Shown here: piece by piece, positions 1 through 9,126 of the stretch
How the letters are laid out: each line of letters opens with the position of its first letter
Numbering within the stretch: the stretch's first letter is position 1
Assembly: GCF_024266705.1 (NCBI RefSeq)
Contig: NZ_CP100756.1
Coordinates: forward strand, 3,224,001 to 3,288,000
Source of the DNA: Natrinema gelatinilyticum
Lineage (GTDB): Archaea > Halobacteriota > Halobacteria > Halobacteriales > Natrialbaceae
Direction of reading: 5' to 3'
Length of the DNA stretch: 64,000 nucleotides
Notes under the pieces: model-generated
The model's database searches: none
Seen by the model: only the letters and a program-made list of their open reading frames with translations
What the model was told of the DNA's origin: nothing
Translations under genes and position numbers: made by a program

Positions 1-1
1 A

Positions 2-433
2 GCCGTGAAGGCGGGCGTGTTCGGCGTGACCTCGCTCCCGCAGGTTACCGTGGGCGGAGAGGAGTATGACCCCGTCGGCGACCGCTCGACGAGGTTCCTC
101 GCTGAGCGAGTACAAAGCCACTACGCGGGAATCGAAGTCGACAGGGCACTCGGCGGCCGTGCGCTCCAGGCGCTCGGTCAACGGTTTTCGTTCCAGGCGT
201 ACGAGGGAACCGCGACGCTTCGGGGCGAGTACGACGTTCGCGTTCGGATCGACCTCACCCAGCGCGACCACGAGGACGACCACCTCGTCGTCGCAGCCGT
301 GTATCCTGTCGCCGAACTCTTGCCGGGAGGTTCGGAACAGGGCAGGATCGATATCCTCACTCGAGGGCTCGAACAGTACGACGGTATTTCCGTCGATATC
401 GTCGATCAGGACGGAAGTACCGGTGACACGTGA
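2..433 (+). CDS. Hypothetical protein, 5' end cut by window edge
   Basis: The frame is open at the left edge and ends at a TGA at 431-433, so the visible 142 to 144 codons are probably the C-terminal part of a longer gene. A GTG at 5 is a possible start but nothing supports it. The protein is acidic, with a strand-rich looking middle (GEYDVRVRIDL, HLVVAAVYPVAEL) and no membrane segment, zinc site or catalytic motif I recognise. It converges on the presenilin-family gene 85 bp downstream. I cannot assign a family; coding status rests on codon use and acidic composition. Confidence 0.55.
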   Translation, partial: AVKAGVFGVTSLPQVTVGGEEYDPVGDRSTRFLAERVQSHYAGIEVDRALGGRALQALGQRFSFQAYEGTATLRGEYDVRVRIDLTQRDHEDDHLVVAAVYPVAELLPGGSEQGRIDILTRGLEQYDGISVDIVDQDGSTGDT

Positions 434-518
434 GAAGACGAGTGACCGTAATCGAACTGGGACGACGTCGATCACTGTTGGCTCCGAGAAAATCGTCTCG
501 ACGGAGTGTAACGACTGC

Positions 519-1619
519 CTACAGTCCGAGTGCAGTGGCTATCGGGAGTCCACTCGCGAGCGCACCGAGCAGGTAGCCACCGATGGCACCGCCGTTGAGC
601 AGCGGCAATCCAGCGTGTGGGCGCCCTTTGAGCACCATGTGCATGAGAACGAGCAGTCCGCCGACAGTTCCGATCATCGCACCGAGCGCCGGCACGTTCA
701 CCGTGATACCGGGGACTGCGGCCGTGGGGAGGTCGAGAAACGAAGCCGCGCTGGCGACGAGAACCGTCGGAATAACCGCGTCGCCGAGGCCGATGAACAG
801 GGCGTCACGCTCGAGCGCGTCCGTCACGGAGTCCTCATCGGCGTTCGCACCCGAGCCGTCGGCATTCGCTTCTGAGCCGTCGTCAGTTCCGCCCGCCCTG
901 CCGATGTTGCCAGCATCGCCGACAGCGTTTGCGTCGGTTGCGGATTGGTCGGTTGTGACAGCGTCGCCGCCGTCGCTCTCGAGGACACCGTCCGTACTCC
1001 CCGCGGCGAGATAGGAGTACGAGAGCGTCGTCGGAACGACGAGGACGACAGGAATTTTGAGGTCCATTACGCCTTCAGCGAGATCCAGCATGTGTTCGGT
1101 GCCGTAGACGCTGATAGCGTCGTAGACAGCCAGTACCGTGAGTAACAGTATCGTCGGAAGAATGCCGAAGCTGATACCGAACAACGCCGCAGCGCCGGCT
1201 CCCATCACGACCCCCGCGCTATCGATCACGTACCACTCGGGATACCACAGGAGCGCCGCACCGACGCCGAGCGCGGCGGCGATGGCGAGGCCGTTCGCGA
1301 CAGCGTCCGAAACGAACGGCGAAACCACCGGGGGAACGAGTTCCGCGAAGACGTACCACGAAATCGTTACGCTCACCCCGACGAGCGAGAGCTTGATGAG
1401 CCACTCGAGATTGTATTTGAACGCAGCGAGCATGAGTCCAGTCGCGGCGAGCATAACCCCGAAATAGAGAACGCTGTTCGTCGGATTCTCGGGGTTCTCG
1501 ACGGCCTGCCGACCCGATTCGTCGAACGGCTCGATCAGCGCAAGCGCACCGACTTGAACGCCGAGGAACAACAGCACCGTCAGCCCCACGGCGGCGAGAA
1601 CCCGCGTCCGGTCGTTCAT
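519..1619 (-). CDS. Presenilin-family intramembrane aspartyl protease (PSH)
   Basis: Multi-pass membrane protein of 366 residues with about nine hydrophobic segments. It carries the two catalytic aspartate motifs of presenilin/signal-peptide-peptidase proteases: YD within LAVYDAISVYGTEH and GxGD within FIGLGDAVIP, and a C-terminal LPLLNGG segment in the place of the PAL motif. Between the two aspartates lies a loop of about 70 residues that is rich in D, G, S and A, longer than the catalytic core needs and probably cytoplasmic and disordered. By family knowledge it cleaves substrates within the membrane; the substrate is unknown. I chose the ATG at 1619 (MNDRTRVLAAVG) over a start 21 codons upstream because that upstream extension is Arg-rich and unlike a haloarchaeal N terminus. 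Confidence 0.88.
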   Translation of the reverse strand: MNDRTRVLAAVGLTVLLFLGVQVGALALIEPFDESGRQAVENPENPTNSVLYFGVMLAATGLMLAAFKYNLEWLIKLSLVGVSVTISWYVFAELVPPVVSPFVSDAVANGLAIAAALGVGAALLWYPEWYVIDSAGVVMGAGAAALFGISFGILPTILLLTVLAVYDAISVYGTEHMLDLAEGVMDLKIPVVLVVPTTLSYSYLAAGSTDGVLESDGGDAVTTDQSATDANAVGDAGNIGRAGGTDDGSEANADGSGANADEDSVTDALERDALFIGLGDAVIPTVLVASAASFLDLPTAAVPGITVNVPALGAMIGTVGGLLVLMHMVLKGRPHAGLPLLNGGAIGGYLLGALASGLPIATALGL

Positions 1620-1728
1620 GACGCGACATTGGCACTCCGCTCGTATTGGCTTTTCCACTCCGCGTTCGCGCCGACGTGTCACCTGTTATCGCCTGTTTCG
1701 TCTGAATTCGTCCGAAAACGAGGTCGGA

Positions 1729-1989
1729 TTATCGCGCGTACAGCGTCGACCCGACGAGCGACGGCAGGTGCACGTCATCGTCCGGCGTCACGGCCAGGTA
1801 TGGTCTCGAGACGGGGCCGAACACGTCGACGACGCGTCCGACCTCCTCGAGGGAGTCATCGAGGACTATCGTCCCGATGTCGTCGCGGTGTTCGTCGCCG
1901 TCGTCGGTCGCTCCGTCTCCGTCGGGGGCATCCGCTCGTAAGACGGCGAGCCCCTGTGCGGTGCGAACGACTGCGCCGACCCTGTGCAT
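1729..1989 (-). CDS. gar1: H/ACA RNP component Gar1
   Basis: Protein of 86 residues matching archaeal Gar1: it starts MHRVGAVVRTAQGLAVLRAD and ends with a beta-rich GRVVDVFGPVSRPYLAVTP stretch typical of the Gar1/Naf1 barrel. An acidic loop (about residues 23 to 37) is inserted, as usual in haloarchaea. Gar1 joins Cbf5, Nop10 and L7Ae in the H/ACA guide particle that makes pseudouridines in rRNA. The srp19 stop is next to this start (1 bp apart), so the two genes are almost certainly one transcript. This gar1-srp19 pairing of two small RNP genes is known in other haloarchaea. Confidence 0.9.
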   Translation of the reverse strand: MHRVGAVVRTAQGLAVLRADAPDGDGATDDGDEHRDDIGTIVLDDSLEEVGRVVDVFGPVSRPYLAVTPDDDVHLPSLVGSTLYAR

Positions 1990-1990
1990 C

Positions 1991-2272
1991 TCACTCGCGC
2001 ATCGCGACGACGTACGCCGCGACGGCCTGGACGAGGTCGTTTTTGGACGAGTCGTCCGCCCCGCGGACGACTACTCGGCCGCGCTCGGCCCACGGTTCAC
2101 GCGAGTAGGCCTTGTCCCGCTCGATCGTGGCATCGTACCCGATCTGTTGAACGGCTTTCGCGATTTCGTCGACCGTCGGTTCCTCGACTGCAAGATCAAG
2201 GGACACCCGTCGTCCCTCGGCCCGCGAGATATCGGCATCGAGATAGGCGGGCCAGATGACGTTCTCGACCAT
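1991..2272 (-). CDS. srp19: Signal recognition particle 19 kDa protein SRP19
   Basis: Protein of 93 residues. The N terminus [22 protein letters not shown] is the SRP19 signature (xxIWPxYLDxxxxxxEGR), followed by the conserved tail with positively charged [19 protein letters not shown]19 binds the 7S RNA S domain and lets SRP54 assemble on it, so it serves co-translational membrane targeting. I chose the ATG at 2272; an in-frame ATG at 2278 and a further one at 2311 would only add residues not found in the family. It is the first gene of the srp19-gar1 pair. Confidence 0.92.
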   Translation of the reverse strand: MVENVIWPAYLDADISRAEGRRVSLDLAVEEPTVDEIAKAVQQIGYDATIERDKAYSREPWAERGRVVVRGADDSSKNDLVQAVAAYVVAMRE

Positions 2273-2366
2273 ACGCATTTCTGAGTGGTCAGGCGAGTAA
2301 ACGCTTTTCAAAGCGAGACGGCGCTTCGAACGACGAAAACGGGAACGTGATTCGTCCGAGACCGAG

Positions 2367-3527
2367 TTATCGTCGCGCGACGACGAAGCTCATGGCTGCC
2401 AACAGCGCAGCGAGAGCGGCTGAAACTCCGAACCCTGGAATTGCAGCGTCATCGCTTTCCTCGCTTCCGTCGTCGTTCGATTCCGAATCCGTCGCGTTCC
2501 CGTCGTCGCTGTACGTCTCGTCGACCGCCTCGAGGTCGCCTTCGATCTCGGCGTACACCTCGGGGTGGACCTGCTCGATCATCGTTTCGATCGCGTAGAC
2601 GACGTTCGGTCCGGGTTGGCTCATCGCGTTGTCGTCGACGGCGACGACGTTCTCTTCCTGCACGGCGGTCGTCTCTTCGAGCCCACCCGGTATCGGTGGC
2701 GAATCAGTCCGGTCGGGGTAGACGATCCACGTCGGATCCTCGTCGACGACTACCTCCGAGTTGAGTTGCACCCAGCCCGTCTCGCCGACTTCGGCGGCCA
2801 GGTTCGTGAGCCCGGCCGCGGTCAGTACGTCGTGTTGAAACGTCTCCGACCCGGAGGTCGCGCCGTCCTCGCCGCTGGCGTAGTACGCGAGTGGCTCGTC
2901 CGCCCCCTCGAGTGCGGTCTCGTAGATCTCGAGTCGTTCGTCCATCCACGAAATCGTCTTCTCGGCGCCCGCACAGTGTCCCGTCACGGCACCAGTCACG
3001 CGGACGTTCTCGCGGACGCCGTCGATCGAATTCGCCGTGTCGAGGACCACGACGGGTATGCCCGCGTCCTCGAGCGTCTCGAGGAGGTCCTGGTTGTAGG
3101 TGGCGATGTTGGCCGCGAGGACGACGTCCGGACCGAGCGTGACGATCTTTTCTGCGACCGGGGTGACGCCGTCGTCGGCGGTGATGTCCGTCCGGTCTCC
3201 GGCGTCGAGCGACTCCGTGTACTGGCTGACGGGCATCCCCACGACCGTTTCCTCGGCACCGATCGAGTAGGCGAGTTGTGCGTCGCCCGGATACAGCGTC
3301 ACCACCGATTCGGGTTCCTTCTCGAGTGTGACTTCCTTGCCCCGTGCGTCGGTCATCGTAAGCGGATACTCACACTGCACGTTCGATTCCCCCTGCAGGT
3401 TCGCTTCCCCCTGCGCGTTCGCCTCCTGTACAGCCGGTACCGTCGCAGCGCTGGTGGCGGCCGCGACGGGAGCAATAGCAGAGACTGTCAGTACGGCGGC
3501 GATCAAAACCGTCAGTTGCTGTCGCAT
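2367..3527 (-). CDS. btuF: Cobalamin ABC transporter substrate-binding protein, PGF-CTERM anchored
   Basis: Secreted protein of 386 residues: signal peptide at about 1-24, then a BtuF/FhuD-type periplasmic binding fold ([44 protein letters not shown]), then a Glu/Asp/Ser-rich linker (about 335-362) and a C-terminal IPGFG plus hydrophobic helix plus ARR, which is the PGF-CTERM signal processed by archaeosortase and replaced by a lipid. It would therefore be tethered outside the membrane and feed the BtuCD transporter encoded divergently 60 bp away. Vitamin B12 or another corrinoid is the expected ligand from the family and gene order; a siderophore or haem ligand cannot be excluded from sequence alone. 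Confidence 0.85.
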   Translation of the reverse strand: MRQQLTVLIAAVLTVSAIAPVAAATSAATVPAVQEANAQGEANLQGESNVQCEYPLTMTDARGKEVTLEKEPESVVTLYPGDAQLAYSIGAEETVVGMPVSQYTESLDAGDRTDITADDGVTPVAEKIVTLGPDVVLAANIATYNQDLLETLEDAGIPVVVLDTANSIDGVRENVRVTGAVTGHCAGAEKTISWMDERLEIYETALEGADEPLAYYASGEDGATSGSETFQHDVLTAAGLTNLAAEVGETGWVQLNSEVVVDEDPTWIVYPDRTDSPPIPGGLEETTAVQEENVVAVDDNAMSQPGPNVVYAIETMIEQVHPEVYAEIEGDLEAVDETYSDDGNATDSESNDDGSEESDDAAIPGFGVSAALAALLAAMSFVVARR

Positions 3528-3587
3528 CGTCTGCGAGGTGAACCTACTTCAACAAATATTTGACTACTGCAACCGAGGTTGGGGAGT
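3528..3587. promoter_or_regulatory. Divergent promoter between btuF and btuC
   Basis: Only 60 bp separate the two divergent starts. In the middle is an AT-rich palindromic core AAATATTT (about 3554-3561) that can serve as a TATA box on both strands, at about 27 to 30 bp from either start codon. This is the distance expected for leaderless or near-leaderless haloarchaeal transcripts. One shared element suggests that binding protein and transporter are switched together. No operator is recognisable. Confidence 0.45.
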
Positions 3588-4691
3588 ATGGAGCGACCGG
3601 TTCGGACAGCGGTATGGTCGGCGGGGCTCACAGCGCTGCTCGTCGCCGTCGTCCTGGGAAGCGCTGCTCTCGGACCGGTCCGTATCGCGCCACTCACCGT
3701 CGCCATGGCAATCTTGAACGCGGTCACCGTCCCGTCGGGCCTCGAGATCGGACCCGCTACCCTCCCCGTTCTCGGCTGGTCCGTTCCGCTGCCCGGTCTC
3801 GAGTACACGTCCGTTTTCTCGTTCGACGTGCAACAAACGCATCAGTTCATCGTCACGCGAATGCGATTGCCACGAATCGCGCTCGCGGCGACGGTCGGAT
3901 TTGCACTCGCCGCCGCAGGGACGGTAATGCAAGGGTTCTTTCGAAATCCGCTCGCCGACCCGTCGATAATCGGGGTTTCCACCGGTGGCGCGACCGGTGC
4001 GGTGGCGGCAATCGCGTTTCCGGCGCTGGTACCGTTCGGCAGCGTCCACCTCGCCGCGTTCGCGGGTGCGCTCACCGCTGCAGTAGTCGTCTACGCGATC
4101 GCGACGGAGGGCGGTCGGACGCCGGTCGCCACGTTGTTACTCGCCGGGGTCGCCGTGCAGGCGTTTCTCGGGTCCGTGATCTCGTTCATGCTCATTCACA
4201 GCGGCGACGGCATCAACGAGGCGATCGTCTGGCTGATGGGAAGCTTACGAGACCGCGGCTGGGATGACGTCACGTTCGCCCTCCCGGTAACGCTTCTCGG
4301 CGTCGTCGTTCTGAGTGCGTACGCTCGAGAACTCAACGTGCTCCTGCTCGGCGAGGAGGATGCACACCACCTCGGCGTCGACGTCGAACGGACGAAGCTG
4401 TTCTTACTCGCGCTGGCGAGCGTGGTCACCGCTGCCGGGGTCGCCGTCACCGGCGTTATCGGGTTCGTTGGACTCGTCGTCCCCCATATCATGCGACTGG
4501 TCGTCGGCCCGGACCACCGCATCCTGTTCCCGACCAGCGCCCTCGCTGGCGCGTCGTTTCTGGTCGTGACCGACACGCTCGCGCGATGGCCGATCGGGCC
4601 GACCGAGGTCCCCGTCGGTATCGTCACCGCGGCGCTGGGTGCGCCGTTCTTCCTGTTCCTGCTCACCCGCCAGGAGGTGCATTCGGTGTGA
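3588..4691 (+). CDS. btuC: Cobalamin ABC transporter permease (FecCD family)
   Basis: Hydrophobic protein of 367 residues with about ten membrane segments and the FecCD/BtuC signatures: RMRLPRIALAATVGFALAA near residue 88, GFFRNPLADPSIIGVSTGG, and the cytoplasmic coupling helix region LLGEEDAHHLGVDVER, followed by GVIGFVGLVVPHIMR. It forms the channel dimer that BtuD energises. The ATG at 3588 is used; a TTG three codons earlier is the only other nearby choice. The TGA stop overlaps the GTG start of the ATPase by four bases, a sign of translational coupling. Confidence 0.9.
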   Translation: MERPVRTAVWSAGLTALLVAVVLGSAALGPVRIAPLTVAMAILNAVTVPSGLEIGPATLPVLGWSVPLPGLEYTSVFSFDVQQTHQFIVTRMRLPRIALAATVGFALAAAGTVMQGFFRNPLADPSIIGVSTGGATGAVAAIAFPALVPFGSVHLAAFAGALTAAVVVYAIATEGGRTPVATLLLAGVAVQAFLGSVISFMLIHSGDGINEAIVWLMGSLRDRGWDDVTFALPVTLLGVVVLSAYARELNVLLLGEEDAHHLGVDVERTKLFLLALASVVTAAGVAVTGVIGFVGLVVPHIMRLVVGPDHRILFPTSALAGASFLVVTDTLARWPIGPTEVPVGIVTAALGAPFFLFLLTRQEVHSV

Positions 4692-6025
4692 GACGGAGTC
4701 GTCGAGCGAGTGATCCGGTCACGTCTCACGGGGGTCTCGACCCGGCGACGATTTCGGTCGACGGCTGCACGCAATCGTTCGGCGACCTTTCCGTCCTCGA
4801 GGACGTCTCCTTGACGATCGAGCCGGGCGATTTCGTCGGTCTCGTCGGCCCGAACGGAGCGGGAAAGACGACCCTGCTCCGGGCGATCAGCGGCGCGCTC
4901 GAGCCCGATTCGGGACGAGTAACGATCGACGGTGTGACCGTCCACGAGGTTTCGTCGCGAGCCTCGAGCCGGCTCGTCTCCGTCGTTCCGCAGGACACAT
5001 CGTTGTCGTTTTCGTTCCCCGTCCGCGACGTCGTTGAAATGGGGAGACATCCCCACCGCTCGCGGTTCTCACCGCCGACGGACGTCGATCGAGCGGCAGT
5101 CGAACGCGCGCTGGAGCGAACCCGGACGGCCGAGTTCGCCGACCGACCGATCGACGAGATCAGTGGCGGACAGCGCCAGCGGGTCGTCCTCGCCCGCGCG
5201 ATTGCACAGGAGACCCCTGCGCTGCTGCTCGACGAGCCGACGGCCAGCCTCGATATCTCCCACCAGGTGGAGACGCTCGAGTTGGTCCGGGAACTGGTGG
5301 ACGACGGACGAACGGTGGTGGCGGCGATTCACGACCTGGATCTGGCCGCGCGCTACTGCGATCGGCTCGTGCTGCTCGCGAACGGGTCGATCTGCCGGGA
5401 CGGCGCACCGTCGACCGTTCTGACCAGCGAAACGCTCGCCGACTCCTTCGACGCGAACGCGGTGGTCACGCCGAATCCGGTGACCGGTGGCGAAACGGTG
5501 ACCGCGCTGGCGGACGCACGAGAGACCGGTGCGCTGCCGAATCGCGTGCACGTTCTCGGATCGGGTGCCGCCGCGGCAGGCGTCGTTGCCCGCCTCGAGG
5601 CGGCGGGCCCAGAGGTATCGCTCGGTCCAGTCTCGAGCGGCGACGCTGCCGCCGAAACTGCGCGTTCGCTCGAAATCGAGACGATCGAAACGGAGCCGTT
5701 CACCCGCCTCTCGTCGGCGGATCGAACGGCAGCGGCGCGTTACGTTCGCGAAGCGGACGTGGCGGTGCTGGCGGACCTTGTCCTCGGTGCCGGCAATCAG
5801 ACGGTTCTCGACGCGCTCGAGGAGACCGACGCGCTGGTAGTGGTCGAAACGCGGCCGCTTTCCGAACGGAATTTCGCGGGGACGGCAGCCGGGAGTCGCT
5901 ACAGTGCGTGTCGAGAACAGGCGATAGAATCGGCGCCCGAGACCGTGCTCACAGCGGTCACGAACGCGTTCGCGGATCGTCACAGTGCACAGACGTCTGC
6001 GTCGGCCGACCCGCCGACTGACTGA
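4688..6025 (+). CDS. btuD: Cobalamin ABC transporter ATPase with C-terminal extension
   Basis: The 445-residue product starts at a GTG overlapping the btuC stop, preceded by a good ribosome site GGAGGTG at 4673-4679. Residues about 20-255 are a complete ABC ATPase: Walker A GPNGAGKTT, Q-loop VPQD, signature ISGGQRQRV, Walker B ALLLDEP, switch His in AAIHDLDLA. After about residue 260 comes an extension of about 185 residues with alternating helices and strands (HVLGSGAAAAGVVARLEAAG; VAVLADLVLGAGNQTVLDAL; ALVVVETRPL) resembling a Rossmann-like fold. Haloarchaeal BtuD proteins are known to be longer than bacterial ones, so this is probably a lineage feature; its function is unknown to me. Confidence 0.88.
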   Translation: MRRSRRASDPVTSHGGLDPATISVDGCTQSFGDLSVLEDVSLTIEPGDFVGLVGPNGAGKTTLLRAISGALEPDSGRVTIDGVTVHEVSSRASSRLVSVVPQDTSLSFSFPVRDVVEMGRHPHRSRFSPPTDVDRAAVERALERTRTAEFADRPIDEISGGQRQRVVLARAIAQETPALLLDEPTASLDISHQVETLELVRELVDDGRTVVAAIHDLDLAARYCDRLVLLANGSICRDGAPSTVLTSETLADSFDANAVVTPNPVTGGETVTALADARETGALPNRVHVLGSGAAAAGVVARLEAAGPEVSLGPVSSGDAAAETARSLEIETIETEPFTRLSSADRTAAARYVREADVAVLADLVLGAGNQTVLDALEETDALVVVETRPLSERNFAGTAAGSRYSACREQAIESAPETVLTAVTNAFADRHSAQTSASADPPTD

Positions 6026-6336
6026 GGAGCGACGGTCGCGGCCACGGGTTGACGACGACAGCGGCGGCCCAGGGGAACGAACCCGACGGCGAAGCGGACC
6101 ACGAGGGAGACGGCGCCGAAGACGACTAATAAGCAGCAGTTACGGTGATGGTACCGAAAGGCGATTTTGATAGCAGTGGCTGAAGGGCTGTCTGGGGAGC
6201 GCATACCGAAGCGACTCGCTGGCCGTCGAGTTCAGAGGACGTCTCTCGAGACGGTATCTGCCGGTGTGGCACCTCGACCTGCGTCCCTGAGCCGGACTGG
6301 ACGGTTTTTTACCCCTCCGTCACCGAGTCCCCCGCA
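6026..6336. other. Intergenic region between btuD and gatE
   Basis: No convincing gene. One plus-strand frame running out of the end of btuD to a TAA at 6127-6129 ends in a very acidic tail (NEPDGEADHEGDGAEDD), but it has no start of its own outside btuD. A run TTTTTTA at 6305-6311 sits about 26 bp before the gatE ATG and is the likely promoter of a leaderless gatE transcript. Confidence 0.4.
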
Positions 6337-8205
6337 ATGACGGAACACGATTACGAGGACCTCGGACTCGTCGCCGGGCTGGAGATCCACCAGCAACTCG
6401 ATACGGCGACGAAACTGTTCTGCCAGTGTCCGACGCTCCTTCGCGAACCCGAGGAGTCGTTGCGTTCGTTTTCGCGATACCTCCATCCCACCCGAAGCGA
6501 ACTCGGCGAGCTCGACGACGCCGCCGTCGAAGAGAGCATGGTCGAGCGCGAGTTCGAGTACCTCGCCTACGATACGACCTGTCTCGTCGAGGAGGACGAC
6601 GAGCCGCCCCACGAACTCGACGCCGAAGCCCTCGAGACCACGCTCGAGGTCGCTCAACTCATGGATATGCGCCCGGTCGATCAGGCCCACGTCATGCGCA
6701 AAATCGTCGTCGACGGGTCGAACACGTCGGGATTCCAGCGATCGACCCTGATCGCGACAGATGGCGAGATCGAGACCAGCGACGGCCCGATCGAGATCGA
6801 GGACCTGCTGCTCGAGGAAGAAAGTGCCCAGCGCGTCACAGAGACCGACGCCGGCGTCCGCTACAGTCTCGATCGACTCGGTATCCCGCTGGTCGAAATC
6901 GGCACGGGTCCCGACATCTCGACGCCGGAACAAGCCCTCGAGGCGGCCGAACGAATCGGTATGCTGCTTCGGTCCACGGGTAAAGTCAAGCGTGGCCTCG
7001 GGACGATCCGCCAGGACGTCAACGTCTCCATCGCGGAGGGTGCCCGCGTCGAGATCAAGGGTGTCCAGAGTCTCGACGATATCGACGACATCGTCCGAAA
7101 CGAGGTCGCTCGGCAGGTCGAACTCGTCGATATCCGGAACGAACTCGCAGACCGCAGCGCGTCGGTCGGCGACGTCGTGGACGTGTCCGACGTCTTCTCT
7201 GGCACCGAAAGTGGGGTCATCGGCGGCGCACTCGAATCGGGCGGCTCCGTGATGGCGGTTCGCCTCTCCGGCTTCGACGGACTCGTCGGTCGCGAGATCG
7301 CACCCGACCGACGGCTCGGGACCGAGTTCTCGGACCACGCGAAACGCCACGGCGCGGGCGGGATCTTCCACACCGACGAGCTGCCGGCGTACGGAGTGAC
7401 CGAAGACGAGGTGGCTGCGTTGCGAGACGCCGTGGGTGCAAACGAGAACGACGCCGTCGCCATCGTTGCCGCCGATACCGACGTCGCGAAAACGGCAGTC
7501 GACGCCGTCGCGGCCCGCGCAACGACCGCGCTCGAGGGCGTTCCGGAGGAAACCCGGGGCGCGAACGACGACGGGACGACTCGCTACCTGCGGCCGCTTC
7601 CCGGTGCGGCCCGGATGTACCCGGAGACGGACGTCCAGCCCGTCGAGCCGGATCCGAGTGAGGTTTCCGAACCGGAGTTGCTGACCGAGAAGGTCGAGCG
7701 CTACCAGGACGAGTACGACCTCGGTGCAGGACTCGCTGAGCAGGTCGCATACGGTGAGTACATGCCGCTGTTCGAAGACGTCGTCGCCGACGGTATCGAT
7801 CCGACGCTGGCTGCGACGACTCTCGAGTCGACGCTCACCGAACTTCGACGGGACGACGTCCCCGTCGAAAGGCTCTCTCCCGACCACCTCGAGGAGGTCT
7901 TCAGGATGGCTGACGGTGGCGACCTCGCACGAGAGGGTGTGCCGGATCTGCTTCGGGCACTGGCGAACGATCCGACCCGTTCGGCCGAAGCGGCCGCCGA
8001 GGCCGGCGGCCTCGGATCGGCGGGCGAGGACGAAGTCCGAGACGCCGTCGTCGAGGTCGTCGAACGAAACGAAGAACAGGTCGAATCGGAGGGGATGCAG
8101 GCCTTTTCGGGGTTGATGGGCGAGTGTATGGGCGCCCTTCGAGGAAAGGCAGACGGCGACCTCGTGAGCGAACTCCTCCGCGAGGAGATTCAGAAGCGAA
8201 GCTGA
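6337..8205 (+). CDS. gatE: Glutamyl-tRNA(Gln) amidotransferase subunit E
   Basis: Protein of 622 residues, the normal length for archaeal GatE. The N-terminal catalytic cradle is plain (YEDLGLVAGLEIHQQLDT, LFCQCPT, HVMRKIVVDGSNTSGFQR, GTIRQDVNVSIAEGARVEIKGVQ), an inserted AspRS-like GAD domain follows (VGREIAPDRRLGTEFSDHAKR; HTDELPAYGVT), and the C-terminal tail is the YqeY/GatB helical domain. With GatD, which is not in this window, it converts Glu-tRNA(Gln) to Gln-tRNA(Gln), essential in archaea without a GlnRS. The gene stands alone with a TATA-like tract about 26 bp upstream. Confidence 0.95.
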   Translation: MTEHDYEDLGLVAGLEIHQQLDTATKLFCQCPTLLREPEESLRSFSRYLHPTRSELGELDDAAVEESMVEREFEYLAYDTTCLVEEDDEPPHELDAEALETTLEVAQLMDMRPVDQAHVMRKIVVDGSNTSGFQRSTLIATDGEIETSDGPIEIEDLLLEEESAQRVTETDAGVRYSLDRLGIPLVEIGTGPDISTPEQALEAAERIGMLLRSTGKVKRGLGTIRQDVNVSIAEGARVEIKGVQSLDDIDDIVRNEVARQVELVDIRNELADRSASVGDVVDVSDVFSGTESGVIGGALESGGSVMAVRLSGFDGLVGREIAPDRRLGTEFSDHAKRHGAGGIFHTDELPAYGVTEDEVAALRDAVGANENDAVAIVAADTDVAKTAVDAVAARATTALEGVPEETRGANDDGTTRYLRPLPGAARMYPETDVQPVEPDPSEVSEPELLTEKVERYQDEYDLGAGLAEQVAYGEYMPLFEDVVADGIDPTLAATTLESTLTELRRDDVPVERLSPDHLEEVFRMADGGDLAREGVPDLLRALANDPTRSAEAAAEAGGLGSAGEDEVRDAVVEVVERNEEQVESEGMQAFSGLMGECMGALRGKADGDLVSELLREEIQKRS

Positions 8206-8364
8206 CCGCGGCCGGGTAGCGAACTCAGTTGTGTCCATCACGGCTCGCGTCGGCACGAGGACGCTCAGGCAGTGGCTTCGGACACGCTGCTGGGGCGAGA
8301 GGTGACCAATATCTGCGCCGTCGAAAACATTTATCAATACACGCATTGCCTGATCACGTGACCA

Positions 8365-9027
8365 ATGACTGAAACGCCAACTACCGAGACAGCGGCGCTT
8401 ACAGCAGTCTGTCACGTGCGGGCACCGCTGCTGCTCGAGCCGGTCGACGAGCAAATCGAGACGCTCCAGGCTTGCGAGTCCGAAGGGGCGATCGATGAAC
8501 TACTCCTTCGAAGCTGGCCAAAGGAGGTGACGCTCTCGGACGAAAGCCCCTATCAAGAGGTTCTCGACGATTACGAGCGATTCCAGCAGTGGGCCGACGA
8601 ACGTGGCGTGACCGTTCGCCCGCCATTCCGCGAGCGGACCACGACGTCGCAGGTGACCGATACCACGCAGGAGCGCCTCGTCACGCCGCTGCTGTGTCTC
8701 GAGTTGTACGCCGACGAGGAACTGATCGGCGTGTTCCCTCATTCCACCGAGACGACGGACGAAACGTACACGACGGACGATGCCATTGCGACGCTTCGAA
8801 CCGGCGAGATCCCAACTCCGCTCGCCACGATCGAAGTAGACGATTCACGGGAGTCGGCCACGCCGAATACCTGCCCGGACTGTGGCGGGTTTCTGATCGA
8901 CGGTCAGGGACTGCTCGCCTGCAGTGACTGCGGTTGGGTCGGCACCGTCAGTGTGCCCGGCCGGTACGAGTCCCAGCCAAAAGAGACCGACAGCGAACGC
9001 GAGGCTTCGCCGACGAAGTCCCGGTAG
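8365..9027 (+). CDS. Haloarchaeal conserved protein with C-terminal zinc ribbon
   Basis: Acidic 220-residue protein. The N-terminal two thirds (VCHVRAPLLLEPVDEQIETLQ, YERFQQWADERGVTVRPPF) look like an alpha/beta domain with a helix-turn-helix-like segment; the C terminus has CPDC at about 172-175 and CSDC at about 189-192, a four-cysteine zinc ribbon. I recognise it as a conserved haloarchaeal protein of unknown function. A TATA-like TTTATCAATA at about 8331-8340 is 25 to 30 bp from the ATG. It may bind nucleic acid or a partner protein; that is inference from the ribbon only. Confidence 0.75.
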   Translation: MTETPTTETAALTAVCHVRAPLLLEPVDEQIETLQACESEGAIDELLLRSWPKEVTLSDESPYQEVLDDYERFQQWADERGVTVRPPFRERTTTSQVTDTTQERLVTPLLCLELYADEELIGVFPHSTETTDETYTTDDAIATLRTGEIPTPLATIEVDDSRESATPNTCPDCGGFLIDGQGLLACSDCGWVGTVSVPGRYESQPKETDSEREASPTKSR

Positions 9028-9126
9028 GTGGACTCTCTCACCGCTCCACTCGTAATCGGAGGAGCGGCTTTCGGGTATGCCTGTCGCTCAAATCGTGGTG
9101 TACCAGGTGCCGAGTGTGCTTGTTTA

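Noticed and set aside
6232..8454. A 740-codon frame antisense to gatE
   Set aside because: GatE on the plus strand is full length with all motifs; the antisense frame is open only because of high GC at third positions.
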